Positions 17,378-26,430 are shown, counted from the first letter of the stretch. The stretch is 64,000 nucleotides of DNA from Pseudomonas botevensis (GCF_019145475.1 NZ_JAHTKI010000024.1:1-64000), one strand, 5' to 3'. Notes: generated from the sequence alone by a model not told the origin. Made by a program: numbers and translations.

Positions 17378-18274
17378 GTGCTTTCAACCCGTCAATTGCG
17401 TTACTTCGTGGAAATCGCCGAGTCCGGCAGCTTCAGCGCGGCGGCCGAACGCCTGTTCATCGCGCAATCGGCACTGAGCCGGCAGATCAAGGACATGGAA
17501 ACCCGCCTGCAAACGCCACTGTTCGAACGCACCGCCCGCCAGCCCCGTCTCACGGCAGCAGGCGAAGCCTTTCTGCCACGGGCGAGGAATCTGCTCAATG
17601 AACTGACCCAGGCCAGCGCCATGGCCACCGACATCGGCCACGGCCAGCTCGGCACCTTGCGCCTGAGCCATTCCAGCACCGTGCCGATCAGCGGGCGTCT
17701 TTTGACCGATATCAGCACCTATCTCGAGCGCCAGCCCGGCGTGTCGCTGGACATCGGCAAACTGTCCTCGGAAGCGCAACTGGAGGAACTGGCCGAGGGC
17801 CGTCTCGACCTTGGCCTGCTGCGTCTGCCGGTATTGCGTCAACGCGAAGGCGTGCAGATCGTGCCGCTGTTCACCGAACGCCTGTTGCTCGCGCTGCCGG
17901 CCAGTCATCGGCTGGCCGGCGCGCGCACTGTCGAACTGGCGCAATTGCAAGACGAAGCGTTCATTTCCATTCCCCATCCGCAACGGGGCGGCCTGAGCTA
18001 TTTATGCGCGGACTTGTGCATGCGTCAGGGCTTCTTTCCGAAAGCGGCGCGAGTGATGTCGCGCAAGACCACTCAGTTGCAATTGATCCAGGCTGGATTC
18101 GGCATCGCCCTGCTGCCGGAGTCGATGCAGGACATCGCACCGTCCGGCGTACGCTTTCTGCCGCTGGCCGACGCCGACTGCCAGAGCACCGTCGCCCTCG
18201 CCTATCGCCAGTCACCCTCGGCCCTGCTCCAGCAGTTCATCCAGGCCCTCACACGAAAAAGCGATTTGTGCTGA
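17378..18274 (+). CDS. LysR-type transcriptional regulator
   Basis: A 298-residue regulator with the N-terminal winged helix-turn-helix (about 2-60: LSTRQLRYFVEIAESGSFSA, then LFIAQSALSRQIKDME) and a C-terminal periplasmic-binding-protein-like effector domain. The GTG at 17378 places the helix-turn-helix at the N-terminus as usual and has AAAGG before it; a TTG 51 bases upstream adds unconserved residues. It is divergent from the TauE/SafE exporter, the standard arrangement for a LysR regulator and its target. The effector is unknown. Confidence 0.88.
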   Translation: MLSTRQLRYFVEIAESGSFSAAAERLFIAQSALSRQIKDMETRLQTPLFERTARQPRLTAAGEAFLPRARNLLNELTQASAMATDIGHGQLGTLRLSHSSTVPISGRLLTDISTYLERQPGVSLDIGKLSSEAQLEELAEGRLDLGLLRLPVLRQREGVQIVPLFTERLLLALPASHRLAGARTVELAQLQDEAFISIPHPQRGGLSYLCADLCMRQGFFPKAARVMSRKTTQLQLIQAGFGIALLPESMQDIAPSGVRFLPLADADCQSTVALAYRQSPSALLQQFIQALTRKSDLC

Positions 18275-18315
18275 CTCATGGAGATTGATCGCCGAATGCC
18301 TTTAAACTGCGCCCC

Positions 18316-19695
18316 ATGATTAAAGATCCCTTTTCAAGACTCGGCCTGGACCGTGAAGTCCTGACCGTCAGCCAGCTCAACGGCCGCGCGCGGGTGTTGC
18401 TCGAAGACGTGTTCAGCAACATCTGGGTCGAAGGCGAAATCTCCAACCTCGCCCGCCCGGCGTCCGGCCATGTGTATTTCACCCTGAAGGACAGCGGCGC
18501 CCAGGTGCGTTGCGCGCTGTTCCGCCAGAATGCGGCGCGGGTGCGCCAGGCGCTCAAGGACGGCCTGGCGGTCAAGGTGCGCGGCAAAGTCTCGCTGTTC
18601 GAAGGACGCGGCGACTATCAGCTGATTCTCGACACCGTTGAACCTGCCGGCGACGGTGCGCTGCGCCTGGCCTTCGATGCCCTGAAGGAAAAGCTCAGCG
18701 CCGAAGGCCTGTTCAGCGCCGAACGCAAAGTGCCGCTGCCGGCGCATCCGCAGCGCATCGGTATCATCAGTTCGCCGACCGGCGCGGTGATCCGCGACAT
18801 CATCAGCGTATTCCGCCGCCGCGCGCCGCAGGTGCAGTTGACCCTGATCCCGACAGCGGTGCAGGGCCGCGAGGCCACGGCACAAATCGTCCGCGCGCTG
18901 AAACTGGCGGACGCCCGGGGCTTCGATGCGCTGATCCTGGCCCGTGGCGGTGGCTCGCTGGAGGACCTCTGGTGCTTCAACGAAGAAGCCGTGGCACGGG
19001 CCGTGGACGCCTGCGTGACGCCGATTGTCAGCGCGGTCGGCCATGAAACCGACGTCTCGATCAGCGACTTCGTGGCCGACGTGCGTGCGCCAACCCCCTC
19101 CGCCGCTGCCGAGCTGCTGGCGCCCGACTCCAGCCACCTGATCCGCCAGGTCGAAAGCCTGCACCGGCGTCTGGTGATGCGCATGCGCGACCGCTTGATG
19201 CGTGACCGTCTGCGTCTTGAAGGCATGGCCCGTCGTCTGCGCCATCCAGGTGAGCGTCTGCGTCAGCAGGCACAACGTCTGGATGACCTGGACATGCGCC
19301 TGCGCCGGGCGTTCGAGCGTCAGCTCAATACCCGCCGCGAACGGCTGATCCGCCTGGAAACCCGTCTCGCCGGGCAACATCCCGGCCGGCAACTGGCCCT
19401 GTTGCGCCAACGTCTCGACAGCCTCGCCGAACGCCTGCCACGGGCCATGCGCGAAGGTTTGAAAAGCCGTCGCCTGCAACTGCACAGCCAGATGCAGACC
19501 CTGCATGTGGTCAGCCCGCTGGCGACCCTCGGCCGGGGCTACAGCATTCTGCTGGACGAGCGCGGCAACGCGATCCGCAGCGCCGAACAGACCCACACCG
19601 GCCAGCGTCTCAAGGCCAGGCTGGGCGAAGGCGAACTGCAAGTGCGCGTCGAGGACAACCACCTGACGCCCGTCACCCTCTCTTTACTGGACTGA
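18316..19695 (+). CDS. xseA: Exodeoxyribonuclease VII large subunit XseA
   Basis: XseA is the catalytic subunit of exonuclease VII, which degrades single-stranded DNA from both ends with XseB. The 459-residue protein has an N-terminal OB-fold (about 10-110), the catalytic domain with the conserved segments GIISSPTGAVIRDI, LARGGGSLEDLW and VGHETDVSISDFVADVRAPTPSAAAE, and a long arginine-rich coiled coil. The small subunit gene xseB is not nearby, as is usual in Pseudomonas. An M23 peptidase gene follows after three bases, so co-transcription is likely. Confidence 0.95.
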   Translation: MIKDPFSRLGLDREVLTVSQLNGRARVLLEDVFSNIWVEGEISNLARPASGHVYFTLKDSGAQVRCALFRQNAARVRQALKDGLAVKVRGKVSLFEGRGDYQLILDTVEPAGDGALRLAFDALKEKLSAEGLFSAERKVPLPAHPQRIGIISSPTGAVIRDIISVFRRRAPQVQLTLIPTAVQGREATAQIVRALKLADARGFDALILARGGGSLEDLWCFNEEAVARAVDACVTPIVSAVGHETDVSISDFVADVRAPTPSAAAELLAPDSSHLIRQVESLHRRLVMRMRDRLMRDRLRLEGMARRLRHPGERLRQQAQRLDDLDMRLRRAFERQLNTRRERLIRLETRLAGQHPGRQLALLRQRLDSLAERLPRAMREGLKSRRLQLHSQMQTLHVVSPLATLGRGYSILLDERGNAIRSAEQTHTGQRLKARLGEGELQVRVEDNHLTPVTLSLLD

Positions 19696-19698
19696 TCC

Positions 19699-20520
19699 AT
19701 GCCGCGTTTTCTCGCTCCGCTGCTGTTGCTGTGCCTGACCTTCAATGCCCACGCCGACAGTTACATCACCCGGCTGCTGAACAAACCGGTGCCGGGCGGC
19801 GTGGCGGTGGTCGATCTGGGCACCGCCGCCCAGGCGCCGAAAGCCACGTATCAGGGCAAACCGGTGCTGGTGGTCAAGGAACAGAACAACTGGCTGGCGA
19901 TTGTCGGCGTGCCGCTGACGGTCAAACCCGGCGTTCAGCAGATCAGCAGCACCGGCCGTACCTTGAGTTTCAACGTCGGCAACAAGAAGTACCCGGAACA
20001 GCACATCACCCTGAAGAACACGCAGCAGGTCAACCCGAACCCGGCGAACCTCAAGCGCATCGAGGGTGAACTGGCCGAGCAGATCAAGGCCTACCGCAGC
20101 TTCAGCCCCAACACCCCAAGCAACCTGCTGCTGGACAAACCGGTCAACGGACCGCTGTCGAGCAAGTTCGGCGTGCGCCGCTTCTTCAACGGTGAAGAGC
20201 GCAATCCTCACGCGGGCCTCGATTTCGCGGTGCCGGCCGGCACGCCGATCAAGACCCCGGCGGCGGGCAAGGTGATTCTGATCGGCAATTACTTCTTCAA
20301 TGGCAACACGGTGTTTGTCGACCATGGCCAGGGCTTCATCAGCATGTTCTGCCACATGTCGAAAATCGACGTGCAAAATGGCCAGCAACTGGCCCGTGGC
20401 GCCGTGGTGGGCCGGGTGGGCGCCACCGGTCGCGCGACCGGCCCGCACATGCACTGGAACGTCAGCCTGAATGATGCACGGGTGGATCCGGCGATTTTCA
20501 TTGGAGCCTTCCAGCCCTGA
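19699..20520 (+). CDS. Exported M23 (LytM) family metallopeptidase
   Basis: A 273-residue predicted periplasmic peptidoglycan endopeptidase or regulator. The signal peptide is cut after A-H-A at about residue 19. The C-terminal M23 domain (about 155-265) has the zinc ligands: His and Asp of NPHAGLDFAVP and the HMHWN motif near the end, with a further FCHM histidine. All ligands are present, so it is probably an active endopeptidase rather than a degenerate activator. It starts three bases after xseA. Its physiological cut site is not known from the sequence. Confidence 0.9.
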   Translation: MPRFLAPLLLLCLTFNAHADSYITRLLNKPVPGGVAVVDLGTAAQAPKATYQGKPVLVVKEQNNWLAIVGVPLTVKPGVQQISSTGRTLSFNVGNKKYPEQHITLKNTQQVNPNPANLKRIEGELAEQIKAYRSFSPNTPSNLLLDKPVNGPLSSKFGVRRFFNGEERNPHAGLDFAVPAGTPIKTPAAGKVILIGNYFFNGNTVFVDHGQGFISMFCHMSKIDVQNGQQLARGAVVGRVGATGRATGPHMHWNVSLNDARVDPAIFIGAFQP

Positions 20521-20543
20521 GTCATCGGCGGCGGCCACCGGCC

Positions 20544-20612
20544 TCTTCGCGAGCAAGCCCGCTCTCACGGTTGGAATGCGTACTCCCTGTGGGAGTGGGC
20601 TTGCCCACGAAT
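20544..20612. repeat. REPIN (inverted REP pair)
   Basis: Two REP cores in opposite orientation, TTCGCGAGCAAGCCCGCTCTCAC on the left and GTGGGAGTGGGCTTGCCCACGA on the right, with a 20-base spacer. It lies just downstream of the peptidase gene and could form a long hairpin. Confidence 0.8.
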
Positions 20613-20797
20613 ACGGCCTCAAGGTCACGGCAAAATCCGCTGACAAACCGGCCACTCTCCCTTCGCCCGAATGCTTTTTCGTCGATTGCGCCGGCTTGAA
20701 ACACTGCGCAAACATCCCGACGATCAACAGCATTACGCACAATAAAATCTCGCAAAACCTCGCTTTTCGAGTATTCCTCTCAAATTTCCCCGACTGC

Positions 20798-20826
20798 TTG
20801 CCATACTCAATCCTCGCGGTTAGGGT
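20798..20826 (+). promoter_or_regulatory. Possible promoter for the leuA leader
   Basis: TTGCCA (20798-20803) and TAGGGT (20821-20826) are 17 bases apart. The predicted start would fall at or next to the ATG of the small leader frame at 20834, so that frame could be leaderless. The -10 match is moderate, so this is tentative. Confidence 0.4.
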
Positions 20827-20833
20827 TGAGGGC

Positions 20834-20911
20834 ATGAAAACCTCTCACACCCTCATTCAGCTTCGCCAGCACCGCAGCCTGTGCCTCGTCAGCGCACGAC
20901 TGCCGGGCTGA
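20834..20911 (+). CDS. Putative leuA leader peptide (25 aa)
   Basis: A 25-codon frame, ATG to TGA, ends 89 bases before leuA. The peptide has five leucines, one isoleucine and one valine among 25 residues, including L-C-L-V near its end. GAGGG precedes the ATG, although the possible promoter nearby would make the message leaderless. Its last codons (CTGCCGG at 20900-20906) can pair perfectly with CCGGCAG at 20956-20962. A second hairpin (GGCCG 20962-20966 / CGGCC 20975-20979) lies just before the leuA ribosome site AAGGA. This is consistent with translation-dependent control, but there is no run of Leu codons and no T-rich terminator. Confidence 0.4.
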   Translation: MKTSHTLIQLRQHRSLCLVSARLPG

Positions 20912-21000
20912 ATCGCTGCGCCTCGTCCCACGCTTTTCCCAGAACATTCGTTCCACCGGCAGGCCGCCTTCTTTCGGCCCTCACAACAAGGATTATTCCG

Positions 21001-22680
21001 ATGAGCATGCTCAAAGACCCGTCTTCGAAATACCGCGCGTTCCCCGTGATCAACCTGCCGGACCGTACCTGGCCGTCGAAAACCATCGATGCCGCGCCGA
21101 TCTGGTGCAGCTCCGACCTGCGTGACGGCAACCAGTCGCTGATCGAACCGATGGACTCGGTGAAAAAGCTGCGTTTCTGGAAAACCCTGGTGCAAGTCGG
21201 CGTGAAGGAAATCGAAGCCTCGTTCCCCGCCGCGTCGCAAACCGACTTCGACTTCGTGCGCACCCTGATCGAAGACGGCCACATTCCCGACGACACCACC
21301 ATCCAGGTGCTGACCCAGGGCCGTGAAGACCTGATCGCGCGCACTTTCGAATCCCTGCGCGGGGCGAAAAAAGCCATCGTTCACCTGTACAACGCCACTT
21401 CGCCGTCGTTCCGGCGTATCGTCTTCAACCAAGACAAGGACGGCATCAAGGCCATCGCGGTCGACGCCGCCAAGCTGTTCGTCAAATACGCCGCCCAGCA
21501 GCCGGAAACCGAGTGGACGTTCGAATACTCGCCGGAAACCTTCAGCGCCACCGAGCTGGAATTCGCCAAGGAAGTCTGTGACGCCGTGGTCGAAGTCTGG
21601 AACCCGACGCCTGAGCGCAAGGTGATCCTCAACCTGCCGGCCACCGTGGAATGCGCGACCCCGAACGTCTATGCCGACCAGATCGAATGGTTCCACCGCA
21701 ACATCAACCGTCGTGACAGCGTGCTCATCAGCCTGCACACCCACAACGACCGTGGCACTGGCGTAGCCGCCACCGAGCTGGGCCTGATGGCCGGTGCCGA
21801 CCGTGTCGAAGGCTGCCTGTTCGGCAACGGCGAGCGTACCGGTAACGTCGACCTCGTCACCGTCGCCCTGAACATGTACACCCAGGGCCTCGATCCGCAA
21901 CTGGACTTCTCCGACATCGACGGCGTGCGCAAGGTCGTCGAAGAGTGCAACCAGATCCCGGTTCACCCGCGCCACCCGTACGTCGGCGACCTGGTCCACA
22001 CTGCATTCTCCGGCTCGCACCAGGACGCGATCCGCAAGGGCTTTGCCCAGCAGAAATCCGACGCCCTGTGGGAAGTGCCGTACCTGCCGATCGACCCGGC
22101 CGACATCGGCCGCAGCTACGAGGCGGTGATCCGCGTCAACAGCCAGTCGGGCAAGGGCGGCATCGCCTACCTGCTGGAGCAGGAATACGGCATCAGCCTG
22201 CCACGTCGCATGCAGATCGAGTTCAGTCAGGTCGTGCAGCGTGAAACCGACCGCCTCGGCCTGGAAATGACCGCCAAGCAGATCCACTCCCTGTTGATCA
22301 GCGAGTACCTGCAAGCCAACACCCCGTATGCGCTGGTCAGCCATCGCCTGCAGGAAGAAAACGGCAACAGCGCCGTCGAAGTGGAAGTGGCGAGCAAGGG
22401 TCAGGGCGAAACCAACCTGCACTGGCGCGGCAAGGGCAACGGCGCCCTCGAAGCCCTGGTGGCCGGCCTGCCGATCCCGGTGGAAATCATGGACTACAAC
22501 GAACACGCCATCGGCGCGGGCACCAACGCCAAGGCAGCGGCCTACATCGAGCTGCGCGTGAACGGTGAGCGTGCGGTACACGGCGTGGGCATCGATGAAA
22601 ACATCACCACCGCCAGCTTCAAGGCCCTGTTCAGCGCGCTGAACCGCTCCCTGAGCCAACCGGAAGCGAAAGCAGCCTAA
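21001..22680 (+). CDS. leuA: 2-isopropylmalate synthase LeuA
   Basis: LeuA condenses acetyl-CoA with 2-oxoisovalerate, the committed step of leucine synthesis. The 559-residue protein is the long LeuA type found in Pseudomonas. Its TIM-barrel domain has CSSDLRDGNQSL (metal-binding Asp and catalytic Arg) and SLHTHNDRGTG (metal-binding histidines), and it ends in a regulatory domain that normally gives leucine feedback inhibition. The ATG at 21001 has AAGGA nine bases upstream. A possible leader peptide precedes it and a strong terminator follows, so it is probably a single-gene unit away from leuCDB. Confidence 0.96.
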   Translation: MSMLKDPSSKYRAFPVINLPDRTWPSKTIDAAPIWCSSDLRDGNQSLIEPMDSVKKLRFWKTLVQVGVKEIEASFPAASQTDFDFVRTLIEDGHIPDDTTIQVLTQGREDLIARTFESLRGAKKAIVHLYNATSPSFRRIVFNQDKDGIKAIAVDAAKLFVKYAAQQPETEWTFEYSPETFSATELEFAKEVCDAVVEVWNPTPERKVILNLPATVECATPNVYADQIEWFHRNINRRDSVLISLHTHNDRGTGVAATELGLMAGADRVEGCLFGNGERTGNVDLVTVALNMYTQGLDPQLDFSDIDGVRKVVEECNQIPVHPRHPYVGDLVHTAFSGSHQDAIRKGFAQQKSDALWEVPYLPIDPADIGRSYEAVIRVNSQSGKGGIAYLLEQEYGISLPRRMQIEFSQVVQRETDRLGLEMTAKQIHSLLISEYLQANTPYALVSHRLQEENGNSAVEVEVASKGQGETNLHWRGKGNGALEALVAGLPIPVEIMDYNEHAIGAGTNAKAAAYIELRVNGERAVHGVGIDENITTASFKALFSALNRSLSQPEAKAA

Positions 22681-22696
22681 GCCTTCGCTGCAACGC

Positions 22697-22733
22697 AAAA
22701 GGCCCCGAAGTGAAAACTTCGGGGCCTTTTTTT
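22697..22733 (+). terminator. Rho-independent terminator of leuA
   Basis: AAAAGGCCCCGAAGT and its complement pair around a GAAA tetraloop, followed by seven T residues, 17 bases after the leuA stop. It can also work for the convergent amidase gene. Confidence 0.93.
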
Positions 22734-22780
22734 GCCTGATGGTTCTGTGTGGTTTGTCCTGATTTCAGGCAGTGAAGGGC

Positions 22781-23572
22781 TCAGGTGAACTCAAAGGTGT
22801 CCGCATCCAGATTCGCCGGGAAGCGTTCCCGGTAAGCCGCCAGTGGCGCCGCTTCCAGTGTCACTTTGAACACGCCGTCCGCCTCCCCCGCCGCGAGCAA
22901 TGTCTCGCCCTGGAAGTCCAGCACCTGACTGTCGCCGGTGTAGGCGAAGCCCTTGCCATCGGTGCCGACGCGGTTGACCGCCGCCACGTAGCAAAGGTTT
23001 TCGATCGCCCGTGCCGGCAGCAGCCGATTCCAGTGCAGACGCCGTGCCCCCGGCCAGTTGGCGGTGTACAGCAGCAGATCGGTGTCCTGCGCGTCGCGGC
23101 TCCACACCGGGAAACGCAGGTCATAGCAGACCAGCGGACGAATCCTCCAGCCCTTGAGCTCGAACTGCACCTGCCGCTCGCCTGGGGTGTAGTGGTTGTG
23201 CTCGCCCGCCATGCGGAACAAGTGACGCTTGTCGTAGTGCCAGACCTCGCCGTCCGGCCGCGCCCACAACAAGCGGTTGCGATGGCTGCCGTCAGCGGCC
23301 TGGATGATCACGCTACCGGTGATCACCGCATTCAGTTTTGCCGCCTGAGCCCGCAGCCATTTGCTGGTCGGGCCGTTTTCGGCTTCGGCGAGGGTTTCGG
23401 ACTCCATGGAGAATCCGGTGGTGAACATTTCCGGCAGGACGATCAGGTCGGTCCCCTGCGCCTGCTCCAGCAGTTGCTCGAAATGCTCGAGGTTGGCCTG
23501 ACGGTCATGCCAGACCAGGGTGGTCTGGATCAGCGCCAGTTTGAGATCAGGCAACGCACTCAGATCACGCAT
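22781..23572 (-). CDS. Omega-amidase-like carbon-nitrogen hydrolase (YafV type)
   Basis: A 263-residue nitrilase-superfamily amidase with the catalytic triad Glu48 (LPEMF), Lys115 (YDKRHLF) and Cys149 (LVCYDLRFP). It is closest in layout to E. coli YafV, an omega-amidase that hydrolyses 2-oxoglutaramate, the product left when glutamine is the amino donor in transamination. The ATG at 23572 lies 13 bases inside the upstream aminotransferase, which couples the two. The pairing fits the glutamine transaminase/omega-amidase pathway, possibly in methionine salvage. The substrate is inferred from context and family. Confidence 0.88.
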   Translation of the reverse strand: MRDLSALPDLKLALIQTTLVWHDRQANLEHFEQLLEQAQGTDLIVLPEMFTTGFSMESETLAEAENGPTSKWLRAQAAKLNAVITGSVIIQAADGSHRNRLLWARPDGEVWHYDKRHLFRMAGEHNHYTPGERQVQFELKGWRIRPLVCYDLRFPVWSRDAQDTDLLLYTANWPGARRLHWNRLLPARAIENLCYVAAVNRVGTDGKGFAYTGDSQVLDFQGETLLAAGEADGVFKVTLEAAPLAAYRERFPANLDADTFEFT

Positions 23573-24708
23573 AGTTTCGCCGCTGCTTCGCGCAGCGTCT
23601 CCTCGCGTTTGGCAAAGCACAGCCGCACCAGCCGCTGGCCTTCAGGTGGATTCTGATAGAACACCGACACCGGGATACTCGCCACGCCATGCTCACGGGT
23701 CATCCACATGGCCATCTCGACGTCGTTCAGATCGGGGCGGATCTGCGAGTAATCGACCAGCTGGAAATAGGTGCCGGTGACACGGGTGAAGCTGAAGCGC
23801 GACGGCGCCAGCAAATCGCAGAACAGATCGCGCTTGGCCTGATAGAAGCCCGGCAGCTCTTCAACGTGTTCCGGGTGCTCGGCCATGTAGTCGGCCAGGG
23901 CGAACTGCAGCGGCGTCACCCCGCAGAAACTGACGTACTGGTGAACCTTGCGCAACTCGGCGGTCAGGGCCGGTGGCGCCACGACGTAGCCGGTTTTCCA
24001 GCCAGTGACGTGATAGGTCTTGCCGAACGAGCTGACCACGAAGGCGCGCTGATACAACTCTTCATGGGCCAGCACACTCACATGGGGCACGCCGTCGAAC
24101 ACCAGATGCTCGTAGACTTCGTCGCTGATCACATAAATGTCGCGATCGCGGATCAGCGCCGCCAACTGGTCGAGTTCGGCACGGCTGATGAGCGCGCCAC
24201 TCGGGTTGTGCGGGGTGTTGAGGATGATCATCCGCGTGCGCGGGCTCAAGGCTGCGCCGAGTTTTTCGAAGTCGATGGAGAAATCGTTCAGCCCCAATTG
24301 CACATGCACGCAACGCCCGCCGGCCAGCTCAACCGCCGGCTCGTAGCTGTCGTAGGCCGGGTCGAACACGATGACTTCGTCGCCGCTGTGGATAACCGCC
24401 TGAATGGCGCAGAAGATGGCCTGGGTCGCGCCCGGGGTGACCGTCACTTCAGTGTCGGCATCGACATGGGCGCCGTAGCTGCGGGCGATCTTCGCCGCGA
24501 TCTGCTGACGCAACGCCGGCAGGCCGGTCATCGGCGAATACTGGTTGTGGCCGCTGGCGATATGCCGACCGACCGCATCCCGCAGTTCCTGCGGGCCATC
24601 GAAATCGGGAAAACCCTGGGAAAGGTTGATCGCTCCGGTCTGCACCGCGAGCTGAGACATCTGCGTGAAAATAGTGATGCCGACATTCGGCAGCTTGCTG
24701 GTGATCAT
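23560..24708 (-). CDS. PLP-dependent aminotransferase (YbdL/glutamine transaminase type)
   Basis: A 382-residue fold-type I class I/II aminotransferase. Lys230 (SSFGKT) should form the Schiff base with PLP; NPSG and SDEVYEHLVFDG carry the conserved Asn and Asp/Tyr contacts, and a late RLCFAK segment carries the substrate-carboxylate Arg. It resembles E. coli YbdL (methionine aminotransferase) and kynurenine/glutamine transaminase K. The ATG at 24708 begins the conserved MITSKLPNVG. Its 3' end overlaps the omega-amidase start by 13 bases, which suggests that the two enzymes act in succession on a 2-oxo acid and glutamine. Confidence 0.9.
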   Translation of the reverse strand: MITSKLPNVGITIFTQMSQLAVQTGAINLSQGFPDFDGPQELRDAVGRHIASGHNQYSPMTGLPALRQQIAAKIARSYGAHVDADTEVTVTPGATQAIFCAIQAVIHSGDEVIVFDPAYDSYEPAVELAGGRCVHVQLGLNDFSIDFEKLGAALSPRTRMIILNTPHNPSGALISRAELDQLAALIRDRDIYVISDEVYEHLVFDGVPHVSVLAHEELYQRAFVVSSFGKTYHVTGWKTGYVVAPPALTAELRKVHQYVSFCGVTPLQFALADYMAEHPEHVEELPGFYQAKRDLFCDLLAPSRFSFTRVTGTYFQLVDYSQIRPDLNDVEMAMWMTREHGVASIPVSVFYQNPPEGQRLVRLCFAKREETLREAAAKLCVI

Positions 24709-24780
24709 CGGGGTTCCCTGCTCTGCCCCGGCTCTGACGACGGCGCGGGAGAGCCCGAGGATAGCCCATCCGGCGCCCAT

Positions 24781-24807
24781 AAAAAAAGGGCGCCGCCAGC
24801 GCCCTTT
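24781..24807 (-). terminator. Rho-independent terminator downstream of der
   Basis: A 9-bp stem (AAAGGGCGC / GCGCCCTTT) has, on the minus strand, seven T residues after it. It lies downstream of der and just ahead of the aminotransferase gene, separating the two minus-strand units. Confidence 0.88.
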
Positions 24808-24822
24808 CTGTAACCCGGCCTC

Positions 24823-24908
24823 GTGGGGGCGGGCTTGCCCGCGAAGGTTGCAACGGGGTGTGACACATACCCCCGTTATCGTCCTTCGCGGGCCAGCCAC
24901 GCTCCCAC
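24823..24908. repeat. REPIN (inverted REP pair)
   Basis: GTGGGGGCGGGCTTGCCCGC on the left and its near-complement on the right (GCGGGCCAGCCACGCTCCCAC) frame an 86-base element. It sits between der and the transaminase gene, beside a terminator. Confidence 0.85.
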
Positions 24909-24930
24909 GGGAGCCAGGCAAGCTGCAAGA

Positions 24931-26403
24931 TCAGCGCTTGTCGCGGCGCTTCTTCTCGGTCTTCTTGTGGTGCGACATCAAACGACGCTTCTTGTTGACC
25001 TGGCGGTCGGTCAGCGTGTTCTTGTTGCCTTCGTACGGGTTCTCGCCGCCCTTGAACTCGATGCGGATCGGCGTACCGACCAGCTTCAGCACGCGGCGGT
25101 AAGTGTTTTCCAGATAACGCACGTACGACTTCGGCACTTTCTCGATCTGGTTGCCGTGGATCACGATCAGCGGCGGGTTCGCGCCACCGAGGTGGGCATA
25201 CCGCAGCTTGATCCGGCGACCATTGACCATCGGCGGCTGGTGCTCGCTGACCGCATCTTCGAGGATCTGGGTCAGGCGGCTGGTCGGCCAGCGGGTGACC
25301 GCCGACTTGAACGAGTTCTGCACCGAACCGTACAGGTTGCCCACACCAGTGCCGTGCAGCGCCGAAATGAAGTGAATGTCGGCAAAGTCGACGAAGAACA
25401 GCCGGCGTTCCAGCTCGGTCTTCACGTAGTCGCGCTCACCCGGCGTCATGCCGTCCCACTTGTTGAGCGCAATGACCATCGCACGGCCCGACTCGAGCGC
25501 GAAGCCCAGCAGGTTGAGGTCGTGGTCGACCACGCCTTCGCGGGCATCCATCACAAAGATCACCACGTTGGCGTCTTTGATCGCCTGCAGGGTTTTGACC
25601 ACGGAGAACTTTTCGACTTCTTCGTGGATCTTGCCGCGCTTGCGCACACCGGCGGTGTCGATCAGCGTGTACTTCTCTTCATTGCGCTCGAACGGAATGT
25701 AGATGCTGTCGCGCGTGGTGCCGGGCTGGTCGTATACGATCACCCGTTCTTCACCAAGCATGCGGTTGACCAGCGTCGACTTGCCGACGTTCGGCCGGCC
25801 GATGATGGCGATCTTGATGCCGTCCTTCTCGCTCGGGCCAGGAATGCGCTTGGCTTCCTCGCCTTCGGCAACTTCTTCGTCCTCTTCGCCTTCCTGCGGC
25901 TCGTCCTCATCCTTCGGAAACTCGCTCAGGGCGATTTCCAGCAGTTGAGTGATACCACGGCCATGGGCACCGGCGATCGGGATCGCGTCACCCATGCCCA
26001 TCGGGGCGAATTCGGCGCGGGCCATTTCCGGGTCGATGTTGTCGACCTTGTTGGCGACCACGTAGGAACGCTTGTTACGTTTGCGCAAGTGTTCGCCGAT
26101 CATCTGGTCGGCAGCGGTGAAGCCGGCCTTGGCATCCACCAGGAACAGAACGACATCCGCTTCTTCAATGGCCAGCAGCGACTGCTCGGCCATTTTTTCG
26201 TCCATACCGTATTCGTCACCGGAGATACCGCCGGTGTCGATCAAAATGTAGGAACGCCCTTGCCACTTGGCCTCACCGTACTGGCGATCACGGGTCAGAC
26301 CGGACAGGTCGCCGACGATGGCGTCGCGGGTCCGGGTCAGGCGGTTGAACAAGGTGGACTTGCCGACGTTCGGTCGGCCCACCAGGGCGATTACGGGAAC
26401 CAT
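24931..26403 (-). CDS. der: Ribosome-assembly GTPase Der (EngA)
   Basis: Der is an essential double-GTPase needed for maturation of the 50S ribosomal subunit. The 490-residue protein has two tandem G domains, each with a P-loop (GRPNVGKST near 8-16 and again near 200), DxxG switch motifs and NKxD specificity motifs, joined by an acidic linker rich in Glu (about 160-190). A KH-like C-terminal domain and a basic tail (KKTEKKRRDKR) follow. The ATG at 26403 gives the conserved N-terminus MVPVIALVG. It is the last gene of the hisS-yfgM-bamB-der run. Confidence 0.96.
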   Translation of the reverse strand: MVPVIALVGRPNVGKSTLFNRLTRTRDAIVGDLSGLTRDRQYGEAKWQGRSYILIDTGGISGDEYGMDEKMAEQSLLAIEEADVVLFLVDAKAGFTAADQMIGEHLRKRNKRSYVVANKVDNIDPEMARAEFAPMGMGDAIPIAGAHGRGITQLLEIALSEFPKDEDEPQEGEEDEEVAEGEEAKRIPGPSEKDGIKIAIIGRPNVGKSTLVNRMLGEERVIVYDQPGTTRDSIYIPFERNEEKYTLIDTAGVRKRGKIHEEVEKFSVVKTLQAIKDANVVIFVMDAREGVVDHDLNLLGFALESGRAMVIALNKWDGMTPGERDYVKTELERRLFFVDFADIHFISALHGTGVGNLYGSVQNSFKSAVTRWPTSRLTQILEDAVSEHQPPMVNGRRIKLRYAHLGGANPPLIVIHGNQIEKVPKSYVRYLENTYRRVLKLVGTPIRIEFKGGENPYEGNKNTLTDRQVNKKRRLMSHHKKTEKKRRDKR

Positions 26404-26430
26404 GCGGCTCTCCACTTCGTTATTTCAGAA

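Noticed and set aside
20521..21000. Classic leucine attenuator or riboswitch before leuA
   Set aside because: There is no run of Leu codons, no T-rich terminator and no known riboswitch core; only the weaker leader-peptide case is reported.
20857..22698. 613-codon open frame on the minus strand over leuA
   Set aside because: It is the antisense shadow of leuA with no ribosome site or recognisable domain.
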